Assembly (NCBI GenBank): GCA_019973155.2
Contig: BPQB01000091.1
Span: forward strand, 60,343 to 124,342
Direction of reading: 5' to 3'
DNA: 64,000 nt
DNA from: Phanerochaete sordida
Lineage: Eukaryota; Basidiomycota; Agaricomycetes; Polyporales; Phanerochaetaceae
Both the position numbers and the translations under genes were made by a program. Below the pieces are notes generated by a model, which saw nothing but the letters and a program-made list of their open reading frames with translations, was not told the origin of the DNA and searched no databases. Below, piece after piece: positions 44,338 through 55,035 of the stretch (its first letter is position 1; each line of letters starts with the position of its first letter).

Positions 44338-45612
44338 TCACGTCATGGCGCGCACAACGGCCTCGAACGTCGCGAACGTGACCATATTCACCGGTATCGC
44401 GCTGCGAAGGGACGTCAGCACAGGCCACAGTCTGAGACAAGAGTGCACACCGAAGCATCGTCGGCTGCAGGCCTTTGAAGAACACCATCAAGCCCTCCTT
44501 CCGGTACGAGTTCACAATCGTCGACAGCACCGTGCGGTACGGGTGGTCGGGGCCGGGCGCTACGACGCTCTGCACGCGCGTCTTGACGACGTCGAACGGG
44601 AACGTGACGAGCCAGCTCGCAGGCCCCGCCATGCCGCCCGCGAGGAGCAGCGCCCAGTACGGGTGCGGCTCCTGCGCAACGATGCCCTCGGAGCCGACCG
44701 GCGCGTATGTGTGGTGTGGGCGCGACAGACGCGAGTAGAGCGCGAGCGTGCCTTCGTACACGCCGAAGTACGCGCCGTAGCCCATCTCGCGGATGCCCGT
44801 CGGGACGAGGCCGCGGAAGAGCCCGCGGATTCCGCGTGTGCGGTATATATGGCGCGCGACGTCCTGCACGGTCGGCGCGACGCCGGACTTGGGTACGATC
44901 ATGGTTTGTTGTTGGATCTTTATCAGTTCGGTAGGCGAAGTGACGATGCTAGCAGCGAGAACTGTTAGACGCTACACAGCTGGGACGTCATATGACTCAC
45001 GAAGCGAGGAGGCCGCAGCCCATGCCAGCAAGGGTGACTTGTGTTAGAGTGGGTTTAACGTCGGGCTTGTCGAGCTGGAGCTTGAGCAGGAAGCGGTATG
45101 ACGCGAATACGACGCCGTTCAATGGTGCCATCGTCAGCTACACCAGACTCCGATGTGAGCTTTGACTTCAGCACGCGACAACGCTTTGCAGACGCACCAG
45201 CGGCGAGGTTATTCCCCGGAACAGCCCCCGTATCCGCTCTTCGCGCACAATCGTCGTGAATGCATGGAATGTCGAGCGATATCGTGAGGCAACTTCGGGG
45301 CTCTGCAGTCGCACCTTGACTATGACCGTTGTGAGCCCTGCCGAGATCAGTCGGCTGCCGTCCACTGACCCGTGTCGAAAGGAAAGCCTACAATTAGTGC
45401 AGCGATCCCTGAAGGCAAGAGTGACGGAATGAGCATCAGATTCGCGAGCAGACAGGGCGTGTGACGTACCGGCTACAGCTCCCGCGAACAAATCTATGCG
45501 AGGGTCAAGTTGGACTGCGGGTGAGGACGGTGAGCGCGTGCGGAGCGCGGCACAAGACAGCGCGTCCGACGCGCCATACTGCACCTCTGTCGTTTCCGTC
45601 CTTGGATGACAT
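44338..45612 (-). CDS. Mitochondrial carrier (SLC25 family)
   Basis: Seven exons: 45612-45585, 45514-45470, 45408-45370, 45319-45198, 45137-45001, 44948-44451 and 44401-44338, giving 310 residues, the normal carrier length. The three repeats show PFDTVKVRLQ (repeat 1), SPTELIKIQQQ (repeat 2) and PFDVVKTRVQ (repeat 3), each with a following (G)LFRG or FFKG matrix-helix motif (RGLFRGITSPL, RGLFRGLVPTGIRE, MVFFKGLQPTMLR). It is an inner-membrane solute exchanger. The Glu in SPTELIK and the IREMGYGAYFGVYE contact region suggest the amino-acid/carnitine branch (SLC25A20/29/45/48-like), but substrate is not certain. It ends FEAVVRAMT. Confidence 0.88.
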
Positions 45613-45884
45613 GTGGTGAGGACAATCTTGTCTTCAAATATTTGGGCGAGACGAAGGAGGTAGGGTAAGGGAGATGATAGGCGAGAAACGAGGTGTAGGG
45701 GATTATAACGGTTCGGTGTAAGAGGCAGTTCGGACCTTCGGGTCGGACACGCGTGGTAAGGTGGAGGTTGATCGTGGGAACATGAAGTGGTAAGTTTCGT
45801 ACTTACCGTGGGACTACGACGTAATGATCACCTTGGTGACATTGCCCCGTGAGCCTGAAACCTCTGCTCTCTACCACCACCTTC
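45613..45884. promoter_or_regulatory. Divergent promoter region
   Basis: 272 bp between the head-to-head carrier gene (minus) and Abp1-like gene (plus); includes CT-rich leader sequence just before the 45885 ATG. Confidence 0.4.
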
Positions 45885-48473
45885 ATGTCTCTCCAAGTCA
45901 ATCTTTCTAGCAGGGAAATATTACAGGCCTACCAGGATGTCCTGAACTCGAACGGAATTGACTGGGCGTTGTTCACGTACGAGAAGGGGACGAATGACCT
46001 CAAGGTGCAGTCGACCGGAAGCGGAGGACTCGAGGAGCTGGAGGAGGAGTTCGGGGACGCTAGGTGCGCAGATAGACATCTTCGCGCGGGATTTACATCT
46101 GAACCACTCTTCCAGGATGCAATACGCGTTCGCCCGAGTCAAGGATCCCAACGTGAGCAGATCCATCCTCCAGCTGCGGACGCGTCACTGAGCCTGCCTG
46201 CAGAGCGAGCTCCCCAAGTTCGTCCAGATCAACTGGTGCGGCGATGGTGTTCCAGAAGCCCGCAAGGGTCTCTTCTACAGCCACTCGACCGCTGTCGCCA
46301 ACTTCCTCCGTGGCACGCACGTCGTTATCAGCGCGCGTAATGAGGTGCGTACTATCCCCTGCTGCGGACCGCACCCGCTTACACCCTCTCGCCAGGCCGA
46401 CGTGACCCCGGACGTGATCATGAAGAAGGTAGAGGCCGCGTCGGGCGCGAAGTACTCGGCGCACAGGGAAGCCCCACGCAGGTCCGAGCCGATCGCGCCC
46501 GTCGGCACAAACTACGTACCAGTTGGCCGCCCGGATATCGACTCCATGCGTCGCAACACGCCCGCGGCTGCTCCTCCGCCGCCAGCTGCTGCGCGGCCTC
46601 CGCCTCCTCCTAGTGCGCCACGTCCTGCATTCGCGGGGTCCTCGCCTGCGTCTGGCTTTGGCAGAGCTCCCACTGTGGGCGCTGGTAGGGTTGCTGCGCC
46701 AGATGACGCTTGGGATGCACCTGCCGTCAGCAAGCCGCCTCCCCCTCCTGCTGCGTCGAGGCCTCCGGTCGTGACCATGAGCGGCAGGCCCACTCCCGCG
46801 GTACGCCGCTATTCCCTACCCAAGTCCCGAGCTAACCATGGAATGTACAGGCTGCGGCTTTTGCTCCCCCTCCTCCACCTCCAGCGCCTGCTGCTTCGAA
46901 CGTTCCCACCAAACCCGCCGAAGATGACCGCATCGGCCCAGTAGGCACGGCGTACACGCCAATCAAGCTGGCTCCCAAGAAGCTCGTCAATCCCTTCGCT
47001 GCGCGCGAGGCAGCCGCGGAGCCCGCGGCACCTAAATCAGCTTTTTCAGGTATGTCTTCTTCTCAACCTGACCGTCATGTGCTGACCATCCTGTAGGCGC
47101 GGGCGCAGGCAAGAAGCTCACGTGGAGCGAACGCCAGGCCCAAGCAAAGAAGCAAGCCGAGGAGGAAGAAGCGCGTAGCCAAGCCGCGTCCTTCCAGGCT
47201 CCTCCCGCCGCCGCGCCTACGCCACGCTCATTCGGTGGAGTGCCTCCGCCGCCGCCGCCGCCCGCAGCTGCGCCAGAGCCTGAGTGGGAGGAAGAGGAGG
47301 CTTACGTTCCTGTACGCAGCTTTGTCTTCATGCGAGTGCAAGTGCTAATATCATCCCACAGCCTCCGCCGCCGCCTGCACCACCCATGGCGACGCGACCG
47401 ACCGCACCTGCCGTCGAAGCGGCTGCGCCCCCTCCTCCTCCTCCGCCACCACCGCCGCCGCCTGCTGCTGTATACGAGCCTGAACCCGAAGCCGAAGCAG
47501 CGCCCCCTCCGCCTCCTCCCCCGCCGCCGGTACGCTGGCCCGTCTGTTTCGACAAGCCCTTTCACTAATGTTTGCGTCCAGCCTCCGCCACCTGCGCCAG
47601 CATTCCATGCTCCAGAGCCTGAACCCGAGCCTGAGCCTGAGCCGGAGCCGGCGCACGCGCCTGCTGCTGCGGGCGCCGTGCACGGCAAGGGCGTCTGCGC
47701 CATCGTGCAGTTCGAGTACGAGGTTCGTCCAACTTATTTGGTGTCCGAGCGCATGCAGCCAAGCTGACCGCGCGATGCAGGCCCAGGAGGACAACGAGAT
47801 GGCGCTTGCCGAGGGCGAGCTCATCGAGCAGATCGAGCAGCTCGACGAGGGCTGGTGGCAAGGTGTCGGCCCCGGCGGCAAGAGCGGGCTCTTCCCTGGT
47901 ATGTTCCGCCGTCTGTGTACCGTCCCAGAGCTTCTCTGATCTGCCATCTAGCGAACTACGTCGAGATCGTCGAAAGCACTGAAGGTCATGAGGAGCCGCC
48001 GCGCTCGCCGTCGCCTCCTCCCCCGCCGCCGCCGCCTCCTCCGCCGGTAAGCGCCTCTGTTCATTCTCGTGAAGATATTTTGAGCTGAGTCCGCTCGTAG
48101 CCCCCGGCTGCTGAACCCGCGGCGCCCGCACCCCCACCGCCTCCGCCTCCGCCGCCACCCCCGGCAGCCGCGCACGCCGACGAGGGCACCGTCGCCATCG
48201 CGCTGTATGAGTGCGTGTTCTTCTTCGTTTTTGTGTGGGTGGGAGAGCTGACGTGGCGTTGTAGTTACGAGGCGGCCGAGGACAACGAGCTCTCGTTCCA
48301 CGAGGGCGACCGTATCGTCGAGATCGAGGCCGCGTCGGACGATTGGTGGCAGGGCAAGGATGCGCATGGCAACGTTGGGCTGTTCCCTGGTACGTCTCTG
48401 TTTGGGTGCCGTTTGTGGACGGGAGATGCTCATGTTTTTGTGCCCAGCGAACTACGTCGAAGTCCAGGAGTAG
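45885..48473 (+). CDS. ABP1: Actin-binding protein Abp1/drebrin-like
   Basis: Thirteen exons: 45885-46063, 46116-46152, 46204-46344, 46396-46800, 46851-47049, 47097-47311, 47362-47529, 47582-47722, 47781-47898, 47952-48046, 48101-48210, 48265-48389, 48448-48473; 652 residues. An N-terminal ADF-homology domain (about 10-135; WALFTYEKGTNDLKVQSTG, QYAFARVKDPNSELPKFV, INWCGDGVP) is followed by Pro-rich spacers, a Lys/Arg/Glu helix (KKLTWSERQAQAKKQ), long poly-Pro runs and two SH3 domains (about 475-530, IVQFEYEAQEDNEM, EGWWQG, GLFPANYVEI; and about 595-652, IALYDYEAAEDNEL, DDWWQG, GLFPANYVEV). It links cortical actin to endocytosis via Arp2/3 and SH3 partners. Poly-Pro exons are unusually long. 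Confidence 0.92.
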
Positions 48474-48988
48474 ATCTGGTGGATGAATTAAGTGAAATAT
48501 GGAAGGTCATAAAGCGAGATTGGAAAGAGATACAGGATGACGTGTAGAGTAAGCGAAGATAGCGTAAATCTGAAGTATTTTTGTGATTAGATTGGAAGGT
48601 CACTGTGCGATGTCGAAGACCGATGCCAGTGGCGTCATGCGTTTCTATACGTATGTTGAGGTCACGCTGTGTAGTGACACCCCTGCGATTCGAGCCTTGA
48701 CGTTTCTGTGCTGTGCTGCGGAGACAGGAATCGATTCCTGGGAAAGCTTCAATAGCGACAAACACGATATAGATATCCATCACGCGCGGTTGAGGCAAAC
48801 AAGAACGTGGGTACTTGCCCTCCTCTGTTGTGGCGCAAGCTGATAGCTCGGCGACAGCCATGCCAACGAAGTGCAGCCCCTACTGTACAACGCCACAGGA
48901 TGAAAACGAATACAATAGCTGTTACATCGTCTGGGTTAACAAGTCGCTGATCTCTATGGACACGCACAGAAACGAAACTCTGGACATG
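48474..48988. other. Gap between Abp1 and D1
   Basis: Converging 3' flanks, no gene recognised. Confidence 0.45.
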
Positions 48989-51195
48989 TCATGCATGTCT
49001 ATGCGCTGCAGCACGCGCTTCAAGCTCTGCCGCGCGATCTCGCTTCAACTTCTCCTCGTCATACTTCCACATCGCGGGCACAGCCTCGGCGTACCACTCC
49101 ATCGTCAAGTTCTTCTCCACGCGCCGCAGCCCCACGTGCGGCTGCGGCCGCTCCGCGATGTGTACGACGTCTGCATAAGATGTGCGCGGCGGCACAGCAT
49201 ACAGCGCCTGGTCTTCCTCCTCCCACAGGTAAAGCTCGCCAGCAGCCTTGACGAACGTCATGCTATCGCGGCGGAAGAGTGGGAATACAGGCCCGTGGAG
49301 GCCGTAGACGTGCTCGAGGCGCCACGCGAGCGTAAACGTGGTGTGTACGAACTGCTTCCAGACACCATCCGTGCGGTCGAGCTCCCAGTTATCGGTCCAC
49401 CCGTCCGGGACGTGCGGCGGTGCGTGTTCGCGCCACAGCGCGAGCATCTCTGGGTACGATGCCAGCTTCGAGACATCGTCGCAGGGGTGCGGGCGGATGA
49501 TCGAGCACGGCACTGGGTCCTGTATGGTCGTCAGCGTGCGCATGGTCTGCCGTGGAGTATGGGTATACCTGCGGCAACGGCGTCCAACTCTCGACGCGGG
49601 GAGGTAGAGCGATGGTCTTAAAACACCGACGCAGGCGCTGCAGTGGCGTCCCGCTGAAATCGCACAACGCCAGCTCGCCGTAGCCGTTTGCGAATACTCC
49701 AAGTCCGCGCCCCTCGTCATAGTCGTACACGGGCATGAAGTACAGCGCCGGGAGCTCCAAGTTGTCCACCTGGGCCGACGACGACGGGCTACACACGGGC
49801 GGGGCATCCAGACTCGGCGCGCGAACAAATTGGCGGTAGCCGAATCCAACCGGCCACTTGCAGGATCGCCAGAAATACAGCTCGGAGATCGAGGAAGGAT
49901 GGCGCCCGAGAGACGGGGCGAAGACGAAGCCCATCCCGCTGGGTGGTATATATTGTGGAAGGTGCCAGATTCGCCGAAGAGCCTTGGGACGCTCCGCGCA
50001 GAAATCCTCTATCTTGTAAATAGAGTACTCTGTCGCAGATAATAAGAGTAAATGCAGTGTGTGTGTCCTCCGTGTTAATGGTGCGGAGGCATCACGGCTG
50101 AGGATGTAGAGATCCGCTGATCCCACGGGAGCGCGACCGATATGACCGCCAATGGCTTCGCTGTGTATCATGCATGTTTCTAGAGCATTCGAATCTTCCT
50201 TGAGCTCATATAAAGCAAGCCGTGAAGGCCAAACGATCGCAAGTATGCCGCTTTGTATCTTCATGCGAATACACCTGCCCTAGATAGGATGTTAGCCTGT
50301 GAGCCTCTGATATTCCGACGAAATGCTCACTTCGATATCGAGAGGATTCCCTGGTTCGACGGATTGCCCAGTTCTCCAGTTGTAAACAGAAGGTACGCTA
50401 GACCCATTTGATAGGGTAGCAGCCACATAGTCACCACACAGGTCCTGAAGGTACGACGCCGCAGGTAACGAGGCGATGCTACACATAACGGGAGAGACGC
50501 CGTTGGCACCATGCAGGGCGATGATCTGGATGTATGGTTGTCTGAATGTGATTTTCAAATTGAGATGAGGACAAGAGAAGGTGTGTGGGGCAGAACTGGC
50601 CTTGTCCGTACATCGACAGCTATGGTCACCGAATTCTCGGTGGTGTAGACCTCGCCGGCCAAGATTGGCCCCGGGAAATATACCACGGAGACAGGGCTCT
50701 TGGAATCCGCCTTCAGCGAATCGATATCGAAGAGCAGCAAGGAGCTCGTGTCGGCGTCAGAACACGCTACGAGTGCCCACTGGTCGCGCACAAGCTTCAC
50801 CCAGGTCACTGGCCTGGGCTGGTCCACGCATACTATGCGAACGTTGCGGTGCGGGACCGTCGTCGTGAGATGCCGCTTCCGGAGCATGCGCATAAAGTGT
50901 GCGACTAGTGTCTCGACTTCGTCGCTGCACAAATCGTCCAGTGGTCGGCAATACACGGGCAGCGGGATCCCGTATTTTTGGACGAGGCTATCGAGGAAGT
51001 ACATCCAGACCTGTTTAATCCGCGTTGCTCGTTGTATGAGTATGCATGTCTATCAAGTCGTCAGTATAATTTTCGGCATCAAATGCAAGTATTCTTGCTT
51101 ACTGCTCGCATTGTAGCAACATCCTCTGGCTCCATGAAGCACAGAATCGCTACCAGAACGTCGTCCGGGAGGGCGGTAATGGACAAACGAGCCAT
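48989..51195 (-). CDS. F-box protein, family D (D1)
   Basis: Five exons: 51195-51103, 51049-50601, 50541-50331, 50279-49569 and 49519-48989; 664 residues. The F-box-like start is LSITALPDDVLVAILCFMEP. Later blocks are VDQPRPVTWVKLVRDQWAL, YLQDLCGDYVAATLSNGS, AIVWPSRLALYEL, YDYDEGRGLGVFANGYGEL and FTLAWRLEHVYG. The repeating beta-like blocks suggest a propeller-type C-terminal part, an inference. Exon lengths and phases agree with D2. The second intron appears to use a GC donor (AAG|GC at 50601/50600), where D2 has GT. Likely ubiquitin-ligase receptor; target unknown. Confidence 0.8.
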
Positions 51196-52600
51196 GTCAG
51201 ATTTCGTGCGTAGAGAAGGGTAAAGAACACGAGGTGACTTGGCTTCAAGCGAGCGTTTCCGGATAGCTCGTTCGCGCGGGTGCCGCACGCGCATGATGTC
51301 AGATCCGGGTGCAGCACAAGATCTGTGGCTGAGCGCTAAATTGATTCCCAGACGCTGTCGGAGCTACACTCTACCAATCACAGCATGTCGGGGCTCAAAC
51401 ATCAGCAAAAGCGTCTCGGTCTGAGAGGTGCAATAAATGCGGGGTTTCGAATCCCCACCCAAACATTCTTTGCAGAAGCCGATTACGTCTTCGGTACATA
51501 GTACAGAAGGCGTCAGTACTTGGGGAAAAAATTCAGAAATAATTTGCACACCTTGAGCCCAAGAGAGTGCGCGCAATTCTGGTCTGAGGTACTGACGAGC
51601 CTGACAAAATGCGCCGGCTGACGCTAAACGCCCTGACGCGTCTGAGATGCCCTGAGGCGCCCTGATGAAGCTTCGTCAGGGCGCCTCAGGGCCAACGCGC
51701 TTTTCCTGATGAAGACGCAAATATTGCCAATTTGCCACTTGCTTCAAGTTGCATGCGTCTCTTCCCAAGCTACTACTGTGCGTTGGTAAGCTTCATACTT
51801 GGTGCCTTTGCATCACGACGGGTGACTTGTGCAGATAGCGGACACGTTGAGACACGCTCCTAGCACATGTCCACTGTGGGTCTTGCCTATCGACCGGTCA
51901 GGCTGTGACAACGGGATTTGCACAGGAATGACACATAACAACGGCATCGAGGGAATAAGATGACATATGTTGTAGGACCATACCTCTTAGGCGAGATGTA
52001 CTGATATAGCTAGAGATTTTGATCGCAGCTTGTGGTGCGTCAGGCGAATTGGCCTGCTCAACCTGCTCTATACTCCCTTGTGCGCCAGAATCCACGGCAA
52101 ATGAACTGCCCCTTAAGGTGCGCAGCGTGCTGCCGCCCGCAACACCGAGGGAGCTGTGCTGAGCAGGTATGCAGGCAGTGACACATAACATTCGGCGGAG
52201 ATAAGAGTGGTCCGGAGGGGCAACAGTGGTCGCGCTTACTATACGTACTCGCGTTTCCAGACTTCAGCTTGGCTATGCTCGAAGCATGACAACAACGTTG
52301 GACGGCCTGGTGACTGCAAAGCGCTACAACTACAACGGCAATTGGAATTGGTTCTGTGACAAGGCAAGCATCGCTGTTCTAGGAAGGAAACTATTGTCCC
52401 TGCGCCACATCTTCGCCAGGTAGCGCTACTTAGCTTAATCACAGAGTATCTGCATCAGCAGTAAGCTGGCTCTGAACGGCATTATAAAAGGGAAATCATA
52501 TCGGACAGTCGTACCAGTACTATCCCTTCCTACTTCCCCATCCACACTATCAACACCAGAGCTGCCTCCAGAACAGCCACCCAGCAATATCAACATCATC
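51196..52600. other. 1.4-kb gap with a perfect palindrome
   Basis: No gene. Contains the palindrome at 51649-51692, and a GACACATAACA block occurring twice (about 51930 and 52181) about 250 nt apart. Confidence 0.5.
51649..51692. repeat. 44-nt palindrome without loop
   Basis: Two 22-nt arms meet at AAGCTT (51668-51673) and pair at 21 of 22 positions (one T-G). The outer part, GCCCTGAGGCGCCCTGA, is exact. It could extrude as a cruciform or act as a bidirectional terminator-like hairpin. Confidence 0.8.
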
Positions 52601-54197
52601 ATGTCCAACGAAATCAGTATAGCCGACCCTACAATCCCAGTTCTCACCTGGGATTTCGAGAAGGTGGCGGTTCAGCTCAATGCGCTCATGTATGCTTTTC
52701 ATTGACAATTGCGCTCTTGCTATTATAGGTCAAGGACTATGTCGACTCTCTTAGGTCCCAGATGCGACGTCAGCCAGTGACAGAGGAAACAGAAGCGTCT
52801 AGGGAAGGATTCAACCGCATTCCTGCGCTGATGTCTGCCTTCAACCTTGTCCAGGAGTGCCTGTAAGTCGTGAACGCCGTACGATTCGCCAGGAGGTCTG
52901 ATTATCGAGTAGCCGTAAGAAACGATCGTACACCCGCACGACCATACAGGAGAAGGGAAAGAGCGTTCAAGTTCCGCGCGTAGTCACAGTACAAGAGCGT
53001 CTGGGATCCACCCTCAATATCACAAACTTCTTCGACGGTTTAGGTGTGCACTCTCTTGTCGAAGCAATTTCGTATCCAAACTAATGCGACACGGATCAAA
53101 GGGTTTCTCATCTGCGCTGTTGACTCCAACGTTCACTCCAGGGCTGACGACGAAGAGTTCGCGATCTGGATACTCAAGCGCTACGCGCACATGTGCTGTG
53201 TGGTGCACGCCACGTTCGGACCTGACACCAAAGCAGAGCTGAAGTCAGAGGACGACGGAACCAAGGACAAGGTGAAGCTTCCTGCATGCGCAATGGTTAT
53301 GTGGGGTAAGATGCAGGGCACGCTTGTCACACCCGCAAACCCGATACAGACAGGCCAGTATGCAATGTCGCTTTCCTGCTCGCTGCCCGGGTATGTAGCC
53401 CCGGAGCCTCCGGCAAGGGGCAAAGGGCAGTACAAAACTCGAGCCTGCCGTATCCGTAAGGAGAAGCTCACCGAGCAGATCAAAGGACTTCGCCAGATCA
53501 AACCCACCGAGAAATGGGATTTCGGCAACTGTGCTGAGACCAATCCATTTATCACGTACGCTCCCGCTGCCCTCAATCTCCTCATGCAGACTCTCATTGC
53601 CATTATTTAGTCGGACCGGCGGGGTACAGATCTCTGGATGCGCCATAAGCCTCGCTGGCTTTGGATCCAGGCCCCAGGTGGACGACGGCATTACGTTCTA
53701 TTCCGCAGATGATAGACCTGTGAAGATGGCGATGTGCGGAAATTGTCTTGGTGTATGCAAGTGCGCGGGGCAGAACGTCATCGATCATGCAAGCAAGAAA
53801 GGTCAGTCGTCGGTCGCTTACACGCTACTCTACCTCCCTATACATTCAGTCAGCTGGATAGAGCGCTCAATTTTGCTTAATCTGTAGTGCATATGCTAAA
53901 GAGCGAGGCTCCACCGCCGCCGCTGCCGGAGTGGGCCAACGTCCTATACGGTACGCCAGCCCATCTCATCTCAAATGCACACTCATGCCCACAATGCCCA
54001 TAGTGGACTTGCCGCTCGATTACTTCTACGAGGCAGTCGAACATGCAGCCGAAGCTACCGCCGACGCCGCAAGTAGCGTCGCTTCCAGCGCATCGCAGCT
54101 CGTAAGAAACACTGCCAGCGCCGTCGCACCCAGTGTATTGCCCTCAGGCTCCTCTAAGCCCGCTGCTGGCTCCTCCGGTAGGCGAAACGTCCGGTAA
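52601..54197 (+). CDS. Putative deaminase-fold protein (CAE / CxxC)
   Basis: Seven exons: 52601-52663, 52729-52862, 52913-53043, 53102-53555, 53611-53801, 53888-53950 and 54004-54197, giving 409 residues. The middle and C-terminal part has KWDFGNCAETNPF (C253-A254-E255), then a predicted beta strand GGVQISGCAISLAG and CGNC (C303, C306). A [HC]AE motif followed by a CxxC motif is the zinc-site signature of the cytidine/nucleotide deaminase superfamily, so the Cys triad could bind zinc with Glu255 as proton shuttle. The N-terminal 250 residues and the Ala/Ser-rich end are not recognised. It lies between the paralogous F-box genes D1 and D2. Substrate unknown; the assignment is from motifs only. 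Confidence 0.62.
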
Positions 54198-55035
54198 GCG
54201 AAGGCGAAGGCCTGGAAGGCGCACGGTGAGTATGCTCCAGCGCGCCCCCCATCTGAGCGCTATTATCAAGTCTAGTCGTTCGGGCTCAAGCGGCTTTGGT
54301 GAAAGCGTTCCTGGATCTGTTGTCTCCTCCAGCATCGGGCTATGTTTTTTTCTCGGTTTATGCTGCTCTCTGGCTCACTACGTTTAGTCTGGTTGTCTCT
54401 AAATGTTCCTGTATCCATCGGAAGGCTCTGTTCACTGGCATGTTGTCCGGGGTTTTGTGTCTCACTTGAGCGTCCTGTTCCATAGCGGTTATGCAATGAA
54501 ATAGCTTTGATAATACCATGATGGGCACAGTAACCGTACAGTCATAATGATACTGTATCATCGCGTCTCCGCGTCCACAAGTGCTCAGATACTGAGCGCA
54601 ATCACGCTAGTTCTTGCCTGGCGCTATCGTGTACCGCTGATACCTCAAGGATGGTCATATCGCGCCGGACAATAAGCATGAAGTGGATCCTGAATTGATT
54701 TTTGCCGCGCTTCACTCACACGCGTCATGTACGCCTGGCGCAGGTGTAATGTAGCATCCATACGACCGTCAATAACGGGCTCTATTGGTATTTAGCGAGC
54801 ACGAATGCATCAAACCCAAATCCGCGTCTACCGGATTTTCTGTCGTCAGGTGAAAGAGGCCAGGGAGGGCATATTGCGTATCAGTCACGTATTTATGTGG
54901 TCTCGAAATCAAAATGTCTCCCTGATGACCAGCGCCGGTATACTACGATACACTGAAAACGGTTCTATTGTGTCGCAAATCATGTCTCGTTGCAGTCCGG
55001 GGGGCACCTACTCAGACGATCACCACCGAAGACTC
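54198..55035. other. Gap between the deaminase-like gene and D2
   Basis: No gene or repeat recognised. Confidence 0.4.

Noticed and set aside
44156..44450. Continuation of the carrier frame past 44451
   Set aside because: It lacks carrier motifs; the GT..AG intron 44450-44402 leads to an exon ending FEAVVRAMT, matching the expected end and length of a carrier.
47240..48180. CRISPR-like or satellite repeat from CCGCCG/CCTCC runs
   Set aside because: These are codons for poly-proline in the Abp1-like protein, in frame and interrupted by introns.
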